A DNA stretch of 64,000 nucleotides from Dinoroseobacter sp034111085 (lineage in GTDB: Bacteria; Pseudomonadota; Alphaproteobacteria; Rhodobacterales; Rhodobacteraceae): assembly GCA_034111085.1 (NCBI GenBank), contig JAWUXZ010000041.1, positions 1-64,000 on the forward strand. Direction: 5' to 3'. Under the pieces are notes generated by a model, which did not search any database, was not told the origin of the DNA, and worked only from the letters and a program-made list of their open reading frames with translations. Both the position numbers and the translations under genes were made by a program. The stretch's first letter is position 1, and each line of letters starts with the position of its first letter. Positions 25,432 to 34,144 of this stretch are shown one piece after another.

Positions 25432-25898
25432 CAGTCGTCCTCCAGCAAATACTCTTCCAGGTCTTCTTCATCGACCTCAAATTCCGGGATCGCCCAGCCT
25501 TGCACCGACGCGCCCGCCTTGTGGACGCTGTCTGGATCACCGGACACAAGTGGGTGCCAGTAGTGCAATTGTTTGCCTTCATGCAGCAAGCGGTAGGCGC
25601 AGGTTTGCGGCATCCAATAGGCGATGTCCTTCAAGGTGTCCGGCGTCAGCACGACGCAATCGGGCACGAAGGTTTTGCGGATTTCATACTGGCCGCATTT
25701 GCAAGCTTGGGTGTCGAGCAGGCGGCAAGACACGCGGGTAAAGGCTATCTCCTGCGTCTCGTCATCTTCCAGCTTCAGAAGGCAGCACTTGCCACAGCCA
25801 TCACACAGCGCTTCCCATTCCTTAGGATTCATCTTGTTAAGCGGCACGGTTTCCCAATAGCGGTCGCGTAGGCCTTTGCGGTCAATCGGGTCGGTCAT
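25431..25898 (-). CDS. YcgN/UPF0260-type cysteine-cluster protein
   Basis: A 155-aa protein with a CxxCxxCC cluster (C32, C35, C38, C39 in CDGCGKCC). Later cysteines in SCRLLDTQACKCGQY and QTCAYRL give it the zinc/iron-cluster fold of the YkgJ/YcgN family. The start is taken at ATG 25898, which overlaps the ribF stop (ATGA); the longer frame has no support. The acidic C-terminus (EVDEEDLEEYLLEDD) is normal in this family. Its function is not established. Confidence 0.88.
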   Translation of the reverse strand: MTDPIDRKGLRDRYWETVPLNKMNPKEWEALCDGCGKCCLLKLEDDETQEIAFTRVSCRLLDTQACKCGQYEIRKTFVPDCVVLTPDTLKDIAYWMPQTCAYRLLHEGKQLHYWHPLVSGDPDSVHKAGASVQGWAIPEFEVDEEDLEEYLLEDD

Positions 25899-26827
25899 AG
25901 CGCACTCAGGATGTGGCGCGCGCGGGTGCAATCTGCTTCCATCTGCGTGATCAGCGCGTCGAGCCCGTCGAACTTTTCCTCGCCGCGCAGGAATTCGACC
26001 AAGGCAACTGACAGGGTTGCGCCATAGAGATCGCCTTTAAAATCAAACAAAAACGTCTCCAGATTTGCGGTATTTTCGCCAAACATCGGACGCACCCCAA
26101 GGCTTGAAGCGCCCCGGTAGCTGCCCGCATGAGGGCCATCGAGCACATCAACAAGCACCGCATAGACGCCAAATCGTGGCGGATGCAGGCCTTCGATAGA
26201 CATGTTCGCAGTCGGATAGCCCAAATCGCGGCCGCGCTGCTCGCCGTGGATCACCGGGCCTTCGATACGGTGCCAATGGCCCAGCATCGCGGCGGCGTCA
26301 CTGGCACGGCCTTCGGTCAATGCAATGCGGATCGCGGTGGACGACACGCGCGTACCTGCGGATTCCAGCAAGGGTGCAATCGTGACGCCAAAGCCCATCT
26401 GTGCGCCCATCTGTGCCAGCATATTCGCGTTGCCGGACCGGCCTCGGCCAAAGCAGAAATCCGCCCCGACCACGACATGGGCGAGGCCCAATTGGTCAAC
26501 GATTACATCTTTGGCAAAGGCCTCAGCGCTCAGGCCCGAGAGGTTCGCGTTGAAGGCCAGATCATACAAGATATCGACGCCGAGTTTTTCGAGGCGGTTC
26601 GCCCGTGCGTCCGATGACATCAGCCGAAAGGGCTGGGTGTCGGGCTGGAAATACTCACGCGGGTGCGGTGTGAAAGTCATCAGGCCCAGCGGCGCGTCGG
26701 GGGCAGCCGAGCGCGCCATATCGATCACCGCTTGGTGGCCCAGATGAACGCCATCGAAGTTACCGATGGCGACGCTCGCGCCTTTGTCGGCCGGGTCCAC
26801 GAAGGTTCTGTCACGCACAATCCGCAT
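25895..26827 (-). CDS. ribF: bifunctional riboflavin kinase / FAD synthetase
   Basis: A 310-aa enzyme making FMN and then FAD from riboflavin. The nucleotidyl-transferase half starts with GNFDGVHLGH (22-31) and carries FTPHPREYF and VGADFCFGRGRSGN. The kinase half carries GYPTANM and LETFLFDFKGDLYG. ATG 26827 is chosen; the frame extends to a TTG at 26863 but that has no better site. First gene of a coupled minus-strand set with the YcgN-type protein and the aldolase. No FMN riboswitch is evident upstream. Confidence 0.95.
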   Translation of the reverse strand: MRIVRDRTFVDPADKGASVAIGNFDGVHLGHQAVIDMARSAAPDAPLGLMTFTPHPREYFQPDTQPFRLMSSDARANRLEKLGVDILYDLAFNANLSGLSAEAFAKDVIVDQLGLAHVVVGADFCFGRGRSGNANMLAQMGAQMGFGVTIAPLLESAGTRVSSTAIRIALTEGRASDAAAMLGHWHRIEGPVIHGEQRGRDLGYPTANMSIEGLHPPRFGVYAVLVDVLDGPHAGSYRGASSLGVRPMFGENTANLETFLFDFKGDLYGATLSVALVEFLRGEEKFDGLDALITQMEADCTRARHILSAL

Positions 26828-26880
26828 GGGCAGCGGCGTAGCGGCGCAGGCGGGCAGGTGCAAGAGGGGCGAGGGTTCTG

Positions 26881-27333
26881 TCAGTCGAATTTGCGGCTAG
26901 GGGCCAGCACAACCGCATCGCCTTTCAGCACCGGTTTGCCGTCGATCTTACAGACCGTGTCCAGCTTCACGCGACGTCGCGAATGATCGATCTCGGTCAC
27001 GGTCACTTCGGCATTTACCAAGTCACCAGGGCGCACAGGCGCAAGAAACTTCAGGGTTTGACCCAGATAGACCGTGCCATGGCCCGGCAACTGCTCGCCA
27101 ATCACAGCTGAAATCAGCCCGGCGGTCAGCATTCCGTGCGCAATGCGCCCCTCAAAAATGGTGTCGCGGGCGTAGTCATCGTCCAGATGTACCGGATTAT
27201 AGTCGGTGGATATCTCGGCAAATAGCTCGATATCGCGGTCAGTGACGACCTTGGCGAGCGAGCGGGTCATGCCAATCTCGATATCTTCGATGCAAATCGT
27301 GCCGCGCTGGTCGCTTTGTTGCTTGTCCAACAC
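26881..27333 (-). CDS. MaoC-family (R)-specific enoyl-CoA hydratase
   Basis: A 150-aa hot-dog-fold protein with hydratase-2 active-site residues in ISTDYNPVHLDDDYA (D44, H49). FEGRIAHGMLTAGLIS, the usual helix cap, follows. This fits PhaJ-like (R)-3-hydroxyacyl-CoA hydratases that feed PHA synthesis or fatty-acid turnover. GTG 27333 is chosen because GGAGGG lies six bases before it; a TTG at 27375 is less likely. The gene is single, between ribF and the HAD gene, same strand. Confidence 0.88.
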   Translation of the reverse strand: MLDKQQSDQRGTICIEDIEIGMTRSLAKVVTDRDIELFAEISTDYNPVHLDDDYARDTIFEGRIAHGMLTAGLISAVIGEQLPGHGTVYLGQTLKFLAPVRPGDLVNAEVTVTEIDHSRRRVKLDTVCKIDGKPVLKGDAVVLAPSRKFD

Positions 27334-27422
27334 TTCAGGCCCTCCGAGAATCTGTTGCCGTTTCTTACGGTACAAACGAGACGGCGCGCAAACGTTAAAG
27401 CAAGATTGCGACGATTTGTGGG

Positions 27423-27445
27423 GGTAATATTGTAATTTTATTACC
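27423..27445. repeat. AT-rich inverted repeat GGTAATA-9-TATTACC
   Basis: Seven-base perfect arms flank nine bases and touch the stop codon of the HAD gene. It sits upstream of the MaoC gene on the same strand. It could be an operator or a weak stem; there is no T-run, so I do not call a terminator. Confidence 0.5.
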
Positions 27446-28314
27446 TAGCGAAGAAATCCGATGGCGAATGTCGGCGCGATCATCTTGCCTGCCAGATAGG
27501 CGTCCAGCTTCGCTGGGTCAGGCTGCGTCCCGGTTTGCGTCTCTGCCGCCGCCAAGCCGCCTGTGATAAACAGCGAATCGAAGTCCTCGCCCATAGCGCC
27601 TTGAATATCTGTGGTAATTCCATCGCCAATCGCCAAGATGCGGCTGGCCTCGGGGGCTTTGCCAAGCTCGGCCACCCGGCGTCTTGCAAGATCATAGATC
27701 GGCGGATGCGGCTTGCCGAAATAGAGGCTCTCGCCGCCCATCTCGGTATAAAGTTCCGCAACAGCGCCTGCGCACCATTCACGGCTTTCGCCCCGGTCCA
27801 CGATGATATCGGGGTTCGCGCATAGAAGTTTCAGCCCCATTTGCTTGGCCATAAGCAGTTGCGGGCGCAGCACGGACGGATCGGCGAACCCATCAAAAGG
27901 CCCCGTGCAAACGATGCCTTCGGCCTGTTCCAGCGGCACTTGCGCGATCTGGGCGGCGCCCGCCATAAGCCCCATCCGCTCAAAAAACACCTGATCGCGC
28001 GGCTCGCCAATAAACCAGACCTTCTCGCCCACCAGACCCGCAAACATCGCCGAGCGCGCGGAATCGCCGGAGGTCGCAATGGTATCCCAGCAATCCTCGG
28101 GCACATCCATGCGCGCCAATTGTTTCACAACGCCCGCGCGGGGTTTGGGTGAGTTCGTGACAAGACAGACCACACCGCCGCCCGCGCGGTAATTGCGCAA
28201 GGCTTCTACCGCGTCGGGGTAGGCAGTGATGCCGTTGTGCAGGCAGCCCCACAGATCAACGAACAAGGCGTCGTAATTGGCCGCGACCTGATCGAGCCGT
28301 TCGATGATTTGCAT
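27445..28314 (-). CDS. TIGR01459-type HAD-superfamily (class IIA) hydrolase
   Basis: A 289-aa phosphatase-fold protein. The nucleophile motif DLWGCLHNG starts at D20, VTNSPKPRAG is motif II, and YFGKPHPPIYDLA plus AIGDGITTDIQGAMGEDF are the cap junction and motif III/IV. It resembles NagD-like p-nitrophenyl phosphatases. It lies 15 bases downstream of ppaC on the same strand, so both are likely cotranscribed. The natural substrate is unknown. Confidence 0.88.
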   Translation of the reverse strand: MQIIERLDQVAANYDALFVDLWGCLHNGITAYPDAVEALRNYRAGGGVVCLVTNSPKPRAGVVKQLARMDVPEDCWDTIATSGDSARSAMFAGLVGEKVWFIGEPRDQVFFERMGLMAGAAQIAQVPLEQAEGIVCTGPFDGFADPSVLRPQLLMAKQMGLKLLCANPDIIVDRGESREWCAGAVAELYTEMGGESLYFGKPHPPIYDLARRRVAELGKAPEASRILAIGDGITTDIQGAMGEDFDSLFITGGLAAAETQTGTQPDPAKLDAYLAGKMIAPTFAIGFLR

Positions 28315-28329
28315 GGGTCTAACCTCAGC

Positions 28330-29247
28330 TCAGAGTTTCAGATGCGGAATGATCTGCTTTTTGCGGCTCATGATGCCGGGCAGCACAACCGCGTCGCCTG
28401 TTACCGTTGCGCCAAAGCTCTTTTCCGCCAGCGTCTTCACCAGATCGTTCGGGATCAGCAGGGTCGCTTCTTCCTTGATGATATCCACAACGAACAACAG
28501 CACCTGATCAACGCCGTCTTCCGAGGCAACCGTGGTCATTGTTTCCATCAAGCTGACCTTGCGATCCAGCGGAATGGACGGCGCTGTGGTTTCCAGAACC
28601 GAGATGCGGAATTTGGTGCCCTCAACCTCGTATTCTTTCGAGTCCATGCGCAGTAACTCGGCGTCCGAAAAGGCCGATACGTCCGATTTGGCCGCAAACA
28701 ACTCAGCCGCATAGTCAGGGATCGACAGACCCAGATCTGCCGCCAGCGCCTCGGCCACCGCTTTGTCCACATCCGTTGTGGTCGGCGAGCGGAACTCAAG
28801 CGTGTCCGACAAGATGCACGACAGCATCGCGCCTTTGATGTTTTCAGGCATGTGCGCTGCGTGCTCGCCCATCAGATCATGCATGATCGTGGCGGTGCAG
28901 GCGACGGGGCGCACGGTAATGTCGATCGGGCCCTTGGTCTCCAGCCCGCCGACCAGTTTGTGGTGGTCGATGATCTGACGAATATCGGCGCTGTTGATCG
29001 AGGGCGGTAGTTCCGCCGGGTTATTCGTGTCCACGATAACAACAGGCTGGTCCGCGTCCACGTCCGCAATGATCGCAGGTTGCTCAAAGCCCCAACGCTT
29101 AAGGACAAACGCGGCCTCGGTGTTCGGTGTGCCCAGCAAGCGCGCCTCGGCGGGTGTGCCGGTGTGCGACAGATACCATGCCCAAATCAGAGCCGAGCCT
29201 GTGCTGTCGGTGTCGGGGGCCTTGTGGCCAAAAACGAGCGTGGTCAT
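28330..29247 (-). CDS. ppaC: manganese-dependent inorganic pyrophosphatase (family II)
   Basis: A 305-aa DHH-family phosphoesterase that hydrolyses PPi in the cytosol. Metal-binding residues are clear: H8, D12 and D14 in FGHKAPDTDS, DTN near residue 74, and DHHK at 95-98. The C-terminal DHHA2 domain ends with SRKKQIIP, a family II hallmark for substrate binding. Family II is less common in Proteobacteria than family I but is known in alphaproteobacteria. Promoter expected in the 93 bp before it; the HAD gene follows. Confidence 0.94.
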   Translation of the reverse strand: MTTLVFGHKAPDTDSTGSALIWAWYLSHTGTPAEARLLGTPNTEAAFVLKRWGFEQPAIIADVDADQPVVIVDTNNPAELPPSINSADIRQIIDHHKLVGGLETKGPIDITVRPVACTATIMHDLMGEHAAHMPENIKGAMLSCILSDTLEFRSPTTTDVDKAVAEALAADLGLSIPDYAAELFAAKSDVSAFSDAELLRMDSKEYEVEGTKFRISVLETTAPSIPLDRKVSLMETMTTVASEDGVDQVLLFVVDIIKEEATLLIPNDLVKTLAEKSFGATVTGDAVVLPGIMSRKKQIIPHLKL

Positions 29248-29340
29248 TCGAGGTCAAATCCTACGGTTTTGCGATTTGGCACCGTTATATAAAGCAGCGC
29301 CCGGGCCGTCATGGGGCAGGGCGTCGCAAGGTTCAAGCCA

Positions 29341-30669
29341 TCAGCCGGGGCGCCCGGTCAGTTTCGGCACCTGCGCCCATGCGCGTTTGCCAACCCAAAG
29401 CGCCAAGGCCTCAAGGCCAACGCCGGTGCGGAACTCGAATGCCTCGAAGTGGAACCGCCGCGCGGAGACGCCGTAGGTTCTGAGGCCAATGCGCAGGGCG
29501 TCGCGCAAACCTGTCGGCCCGCAATAGGCGACATTGGCTTCGGCCAGTAGATCCTCACCCGCGATATTGGCTACCATCTCAGACGTTAGGCGCGGGCCCT
29601 GAGATGTATCGACTAGGTGCACGTGCAGGCGTGGGTTGGACGCTGCCAAAGCCTCGATCCGCGTAAGGTGCGGGGCCTGACTGCGGGCACGAACGCAGTA
29701 GATCAGGTGGCAGTCCGCGCCCTGCTTGGGCAAAGCCTCAGCCCAAGACACAAACGGCGTGATCCCAATACCGCCCGCGATCCAAACCTGCGGGCGCTTG
29801 CCTTTGGGGATGGTAAAGCGTCCGAACGGACCTTGAACAATCGCGTCCTGCCAGACGTCCAACGCCTTAGTCATCCGCCGCGTGTGATCGCCCAGCGACT
29901 TGATGGTGACGCTGATCTGGCCGTCGTCGCGCGCTGCCGCACTTAGGGTAAATGGGTGGCCTTCCAAGCCGCCCGCCTGCGGAAATCTCAGCACCGCGAA
30001 CTGTCCCGGCTGGTGGCGCACGCCGCGATTTGCGGGCGCGAGTGTTACCTCGGTCGCGCCGCCCGTCTGGGTGATTGCTGCCACTGTGTAGCGGTGGGCT
30101 GGGCGCATGGTTTCGGGCAAAAGCGTATAGAGATATGCCAACGCACCGAGGCCGCAAACGGCATATATATACCAGCCAAGCGGGTCGGTCATTCCAAACG
30201 GCTTGGGGATCAAGAATGCGTGGACAGAGCCCGCAATAAAGAACGCGCCCATAGCTTTGTGGGTCCACTTCCACAGATGGTACGGGATGAAGGTCGCGAC
30301 AGAAATCACTGCGAGGATTAGCAGACCGTAAAGGCTGACCTCCCCCAACGTTTCACCGAAATCGGCAAGCAGACCGCCATCGATCCCCCGAATATCGGCA
30401 TCGACGGTGTCATGGATCAGCATCGCGGCCATTGCGGTGATGCCCGACCATTTGTGCAACACATAAACACGGTCGAGCGGGCCGAACATTGCCTCAACTC
30501 CCGGCAAGCGTGTCGCCATGATCTGCGCCCATGCCATTAGGATCAACGCAACGGTGCCGATCCATTGACTGGTCAGCGCTAAGGTGTCCGGGGTGGTGGG
30601 CAATCCAGCGAATAGGAAGGCCGAGCCAAGCACGCTCAGGGCGATCAGGCCCAATCCGGTAAATCTCAT
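29341..30669 (-). CDS. ferric-reductase-like haem/flavin transmembrane oxidoreductase
   Basis: A 442-aa inner-membrane protein. Six hydrophobic helices lie in 1-185, with histidine pairs spaced as haem ligands (H72/H86 and H137/H150). An FAD-binding domain follows (HPFTLSAAA near 238, RFPQAGGLEGHPF), then an NAD(P)-binding domain (WIAGGIGITPF at 297-306, YCGPTGLRDAL). This is the FRE/NOX superfamily: electrons from cytosolic NAD(P)H cross to the periplasmic face, for ferric iron, oxygen or a protein partner. It lies 29 bases after the LuxR-type gene, third in an operon that starts with the PepSY protein; PepSY domains are often partnered with such reductases. Confidence 0.87.
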   Translation of the reverse strand: MRFTGLGLIALSVLGSAFLFAGLPTTPDTLALTSQWIGTVALILMAWAQIMATRLPGVEAMFGPLDRVYVLHKWSGITAMAAMLIHDTVDADIRGIDGGLLADFGETLGEVSLYGLLILAVISVATFIPYHLWKWTHKAMGAFFIAGSVHAFLIPKPFGMTDPLGWYIYAVCGLGALAYLYTLLPETMRPAHRYTVAAITQTGGATEVTLAPANRGVRHQPGQFAVLRFPQAGGLEGHPFTLSAAARDDGQISVTIKSLGDHTRRMTKALDVWQDAIVQGPFGRFTIPKGKRPQVWIAGGIGITPFVSWAEALPKQGADCHLIYCVRARSQAPHLTRIEALAASNPRLHVHLVDTSQGPRLTSEMVANIAGEDLLAEANVAYCGPTGLRDALRIGLRTYGVSARRFHFEAFEFRTGVGLEALALWVGKRAWAQVPKLTGRPG

Positions 30670-30698
30670 CAGGGCTACTTTCTTTGTCCGATAGGGCG

Positions 30699-31208
30699 TT
30701 AAGGCTTCGTGCCGCCGGCAGCTTCGACGATGCTACCGGCCAATAGATCATCCAGAAATAACGACAGAAGTTGTACTCGGCCAGACACATCCGCCTTGCG
30801 GTATAGGGCCGCGCATTGGGCTTTGACCGTGCCTTCTTTGGTGTCGCGCAGGTTTGCCATTTCCGCGATGGAGAAGCCCTTGAGTGAAAGGATCGCGATA
30901 TCCCGTTCGGCTGCCGTGAGCTGCCATTCGGTAAAGCGGCTTTCTAGAACCTGCGCAAATGCGCCCGAGGCGATGTCTATCTGGTCGGTCAGTTTTTGGT
31001 GGCGTGTCATCAGCAGGCGCAATTCGTTGGCGGTGAAGGCGAGGCAGAAGAACAGCGCGATGGTCACGGCAGCCTCGAGCGCATCACTTTCGGCAAGGAA
31101 ATTCACCCGCGTCGGAAGGATAAGATCCCAGAAGATATCCATCAAGAAATAGGCGCAACACAGCGCTTGCAGCGCAAAGAGGGCCCAAAGAATGGTGCGT
31201 CTCGACAT
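30699..31208 (-). CDS. membrane-anchored LuxR/GerE-type regulator
   Basis: A 169-aa protein. Two transmembrane helices lie at about 6-24 and 45-65. A short coiled link follows, then a GerE HTH (LTAAERDIAILSLKGFS, followed by IAEMANLRDTKEGTVKAQ) at about 97-155. No response-receiver or autoinducer domain exists, so the membrane part itself is the likely sensor. The position between the PepSY gene and the reductase gene suggests that it regulates them, perhaps reporting quinone or membrane redox state; that is inference. The HTH carries T-V-K-A-Q in the recognition helix, as in genuine LuxR proteins. Confidence 0.82.
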   Translation of the reverse strand: MSRRTILWALFALQALCCAYFLMDIFWDLILPTRVNFLAESDALEAAVTIALFFCLAFTANELRLLMTRHQKLTDQIDIASGAFAQVLESRFTEWQLTAAERDIAILSLKGFSIAEMANLRDTKEGTVKAQCAALYRKADVSGRVQLLSLFLDDLLAGSIVEAAGGTKP

Positions 31209-31271
31209 GGGGCTGGTCCTGTTCTGAGGACAGTCCGGTCTGCACAGATGCGCGACCGGACTGCATGTTGC

Positions 31272-31607
31272 TTAGCTGTCGTCGGTGGTGTCGTCATCCA
31301 CGCTATCATCATCATCATCATCTTCGTCGTCGCCATCATCCTCGGCTTCAATCTCGATGACCAGCCCCGTGTCTGGCGAGATCTCCAGTTCCAGCATTTG
31401 CCCTTCAAACACGGCGTCGACCTCGAACTCGCCGTCTTCGAATCCAAATTGGGTGATCTCGTAGCCTTGGGTAGTGAGGGCTGCGCGAATACCCTGCTCG
31501 GTGGTGCCGAGTTGATCGCCAACAGATACGGCGGCGAGGGCAAGGCTTGGCAGTGCAAAGCCAACAAGACCAAGTGCGGCAGGTGTGAACAGTTTAGGTT
31601 TCGTCAT
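31272..31607 (-). CDS. secreted PepSY-like protein with acidic tail
   Basis: A 111-aa protein with a signal peptide (1-25, cleavage near ALA-AVS) and one PepSY-type unit (about 33-86; ALTTQGYEITQFGFEDGEFEVDA then GQMLELEISPDTGLVI). The tail of about 20 residues is almost only Asp/Glu. It is predicted periplasmic and could bind metal ions through the tail. It is the first gene of the operon with the LuxR-type regulator and the haem/flavin reductase. PepSY domains are proposed inhibitors or partners of peptidases and reductases; the role here is not proven. Confidence 0.8.
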   Translation of the reverse strand: MTKPKLFTPAALGLVGFALPSLALAAVSVGDQLGTTEQGIRAALTTQGYEITQFGFEDGEFEVDAVFEGQMLELEISPDTGLVIEIEAEDDGDDEDDDDDDSVDDDTTDDS

Positions 31608-31872
31608 GGGTTTGTCCTTTCAACAGACAAGATCCGCTTGCTGCGGTGCCCTGTCACAAAGGCAGCTTTGCCTCGGATCGGAATTGGCCTTTCGGGTGCA
31701 ATGAGGCGGCCTAGGCCGAAAGTTTATGACCAAAACCTTTCATTTTGAGGTGCTCACCGTTTTCACAGTGCAGGCCAGTTTCATGCCTCACGCTTCTGGC
31801 TGCGTGACAGCGGCTTCAACCCGCCCAAAGTTGGCGGTGACGATTTGAGCCGCATTTTTGCTTGTCGCCCCG
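31608..31872. other. intergenic region between the PepSY gene and groESL
   Basis: No gene is supported here. It must carry the divergent minus-strand promoter of the PepSY-LuxR-reductase operon. A 12-bp palindrome CGGCCTAGGCCG lies near 31708-31720 and is framed by CTTTCGG and CCGAAAG arms; its role is unknown. Confidence 0.5.
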
Positions 31873-31901
31873 TTGACAGGCGCACCTGCCATCCCTAAAT
31901 C
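31873..31901 (+). promoter_or_regulatory. sigma-70-type promoter of groESL
   Basis: TTGACA (31873-31878), 17-base spacer, TAAATC (31896-31901). The transcript would start about seven bases later, just at the left arm of the CIRCE element, so HrcA bound there would block initiation. Confidence 0.75.
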
Positions 31902-31909
31902 CCCCTCTG

Positions 31910-31936
31910 TTGGCACCCACCAGTGGTGAGTGCTAA
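31910..31936 (+). promoter_or_regulatory. CIRCE element (HrcA operator)
   Basis: TTGGCACCC - 9 bases - GAGTGCTAA. The right arm is the perfect consensus; the left arm has two changes from TTAGCACTC. The spacing of nine is exact. It lies between the promoter and groS, as expected for HrcA-repressed heat-shock control. Confidence 0.88.
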
Positions 31937-31973
31937 CATCTGGAAGCAACTTAACAGTCAAGGAGCCTAAACC

Positions 31974-32261
31974 ATGGCACTGACCCCGCTTCACGACCGC
32001 GTTCTTGTAGAGCGCGTTGAAGGCGACGATAAAACCAAAGGTGGACTAATCATCCCCGACACCGCCAAAGAAAAGCCAGCCGAGGGCATGGTAATTGCCG
32101 TAGGCGCAGGCGCTAAAGACGAAGATGGCGACCGTATCGTCATGGACGTCAAAGAAGGCGACAAGATCCTCTTCGGCAAGTGGTCCGGCACGGAAGTGAC
32201 CGTCGACGGCAAAGAGCTGCTCATCATGAAGGAAAGCGACATCCTCGGAGTTATCTCCTAA
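31974..32261 (+). CDS. groS: co-chaperonin GroES
   Basis: A 95-aa ring-cap protein that closes the GroEL cavity. Typical start LTPLHDRVLVERVEGDDKTKGGLIIPDTAKEKP includes the mobile loop (TKGGLII). The end has LLIMKESDILGVI. AAGGAG lies eight bases before the ATG. First gene of a heat-shock operon controlled by the CIRCE element just upstream; groL follows after 50 bases. Confidence 0.98.
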   Translation: MALTPLHDRVLVERVEGDDKTKGGLIIPDTAKEKPAEGMVIAVGAGAKDEDGDRIVMDVKEGDKILFGKWSGTEVTVDGKELLIMKESDILGVIS

Positions 32262-32311
32262 GGCCTCTCGTTTCCCCTCTCATTCAAACAAATTCTTAAG
32301 GAGCAAGCACA

Positions 32312-33952
32312 ATGGCAAAAGAAGTCAAATTTGACACCGCCGCTCGCGACAAGATGCTTAAAGGCGTGAATATCCTGGCCAACGCGGTCAAGGTCACGCT
32401 CGGCCCCAAAGGCCGAAATGTCGTTATCGACAAATCCTTTGGTGCGCCCCGGATCACCAAAGACGGTGTTACGGTCGCCAAAGAAATCGAACTGGAAGAC
32501 AAGTTCGAGAACATGGGCGCACAAATGGTCAAAGAAGTGGCCTCGCGTACCAATGACGAAGCAGGTGACGGCACCACGACTGCAACCGTTCTGGCCCAAG
32601 CCATCGTGCAAGGCGGCCTGAAGTCGGTTGCTGCTGGCATGAACCCGATGGACCTCAAGCGCGGTATCAATCTGGCGACTACTAAAGTCGTCGAGGAGAT
32701 CAAAGCTGCGTCACGTCCAGTGAACGATTCTGCTGAAGTTGCTCAGGTTGGCACCATCTCCGCCAACGGCGAAGCCGATATCGGTCAGCAAATCGCGGAC
32801 GCAATGCAGAAAGTCGGCAACGAGGGTGTTATCACCGTCGAAGAGAACAAGGGCCTCGAGACCGAGACCGATGTTGTCGAAGGTATGCAGTTCGACCGTG
32901 GCTACCTCAGCCCCTATTTCGTGACCAACGCCGACAAGATGATCGTTGAGCTCGAAGACGCCGTTTTCCTGCTGCACGAGAAGAAGCTCTCGTCGCTCCA
33001 GCCAATGGTTCCGCTGCTTGAGTCTGTGATCCAGTCGCAAAAGCCCCTCGTCATCATCTCAGAAGATGTTGAAGGCGAAGCGCTTGCGACCCTCGTGGTT
33101 AACAAGCTGCGCGGCGGCCTGAAGATTGCTGCTGTTAAAGCGCCTGGTTTCGGCGATCGCCGTAAAGCCATGCTGCAAGACCTCGCGATCCTCACCGGCG
33201 GTCAGGTTATCTCCGATGATCTGGGCATGAAGCTCGAGTCCGTCACTATGGACATGCTCGGCTCGGCCAAGAAGATCACCATCACCAAAGACGAGACGAC
33301 TATCGTTGATGGCGGCGGCGAGAAGGCCGAGATCGAAGCCCGTGTGGCTCAGATCCGTGGTCAGATCGAAGAGACGACTTCCGATTACGACCGTGAAAAG
33401 CTGCAAGAGCGTCTGGCCAAACTGGCTGGCGGCGTTGCCGTTATCCGCGTTGGTGGCATGACCGAGATCGAAGTCAAAGAGCGTAAAGACCGTGTCGACG
33501 ACGCGCTGAACGCAACCCGCGCTGCCGTTCAAGAAGGTATCGTGGTTGGCGGTGGTGTTGCCCTTATCCAAGCTGGCAAGATCCTTGACGGCCTGAAGGG
33601 TGAAAATAGCGACCAAGACGTCGGTATCGCAATCGTTCGTAAGGCACTCGAAGCTCCGCTGCGTCAGATCGCCGAAAACTCCGGTGTTGATGGTTCGGTT
33701 GTTGTTGGCAAGATCCGCGAAAGCGACGATCTGACCTTCGGCTTTAACGCGCAGACCGAAGAATATGGCGACATGTTCAAGTTCGGCGTTATTGACCCAG
33801 CCAAAGTCGTGCGTACAGCGCTTCAGGACGCAGCCTCCATCGCGGGCCTGCTGATCACTACTGAAGCCATGATTGCCGATAAGCCGTCGAAAGACGGCGG
33901 CGGTGCCGGTGGCGGCATGCCCGACATGGGCGGCATGGGCGGAATGATGTAA
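32312..33952 (+). CDS. groL: 60-kDa chaperonin GroEL
   Basis: A 546-aa chaperonin. The ATP-binding DGTTTATVLA, the phosphate-binding TLGPKGRNVV loop and the GGM-repeat C-terminus (GGMPDMGGMGGMM) are all present. AAGGAG lies 9 bases upstream. The codon choice is more biased than its neighbours, as expected for a highly expressed gene. It is followed by two hairpins (33957-33977 and 34045-34073). Duplicate groEL copies are common in the group; this one is the HrcA-controlled groESL copy. Confidence 0.98.
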   Translation: MAKEVKFDTAARDKMLKGVNILANAVKVTLGPKGRNVVIDKSFGAPRITKDGVTVAKEIELEDKFENMGAQMVKEVASRTNDEAGDGTTTATVLAQAIVQGGLKSVAAGMNPMDLKRGINLATTKVVEEIKAASRPVNDSAEVAQVGTISANGEADIGQQIADAMQKVGNEGVITVEENKGLETETDVVEGMQFDRGYLSPYFVTNADKMIVELEDAVFLLHEKKLSSLQPMVPLLESVIQSQKPLVIISEDVEGEALATLVVNKLRGGLKIAAVKAPGFGDRRKAMLQDLAILTGGQVISDDLGMKLESVTMDMLGSAKKITITKDETTIVDGGGEKAEIEARVAQIRGQIEETTSDYDREKLQERLAKLAGGVAVIRVGGMTEIEVKERKDRVDDALNATRAAVQEGIVVGGGVALIQAGKILDGLKGENSDQDVGIAIVRKALEAPLRQIAENSGVDGSVVVGKIRESDDLTFGFNAQTEEYGDMFKFGVIDPAKVVRTALQDAASIAGLLITTEAMIADKPSKDGGGAGGGMPDMGGMGGMM

Positions 33953-33956
33953 GCGA

Positions 33957-33977
33957 CGAATTCCCAACGGGAATTCG
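33957..33977 (+). other. perfect hairpin just after groL
   Basis: CGAATTCCC - AAC - GGGAATTCG: nine perfect base pairs with a three-base loop, four bases after the groL stop codon. There is no T-run. It probably shields the 3' end of the mRNA, or acts as a retained 3' processing site, with true termination 70 bases on. Confidence 0.7.
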
Positions 33978-34044
33978 CGCGTAATCCCAACAATGGTCTC
34001 TCGCTGAGATGCCATGAGAGGGGTGCACGTTCGCAAAAGTTAGA

Positions 34045-34073
34045 AAAGGGCTCCCTTACCGGGGGCCCTTTTT
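34045..34073 (+). terminator. rho-independent terminator of groESL
   Basis: The stem AAGGGCTCCC / GGGGGCCCTT pairs over ten positions (one T:G wobble) around the loop TTACC and is followed by TTT. About 95 bases after the groL stop. Confidence 0.85.
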
Positions 34074-34144
34074 GCATTCCCACCGCAGCGCCAAACGCTC
34101 CAAACCCCCTCGCCAAGCCTCTCGCTCAGGCGTAGAGCACCCCC

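Noticed and set aside
33059..34036. 325-codon minus-strand frame over groL
   Set aside because: Antisense to groL, driven by its codon bias.
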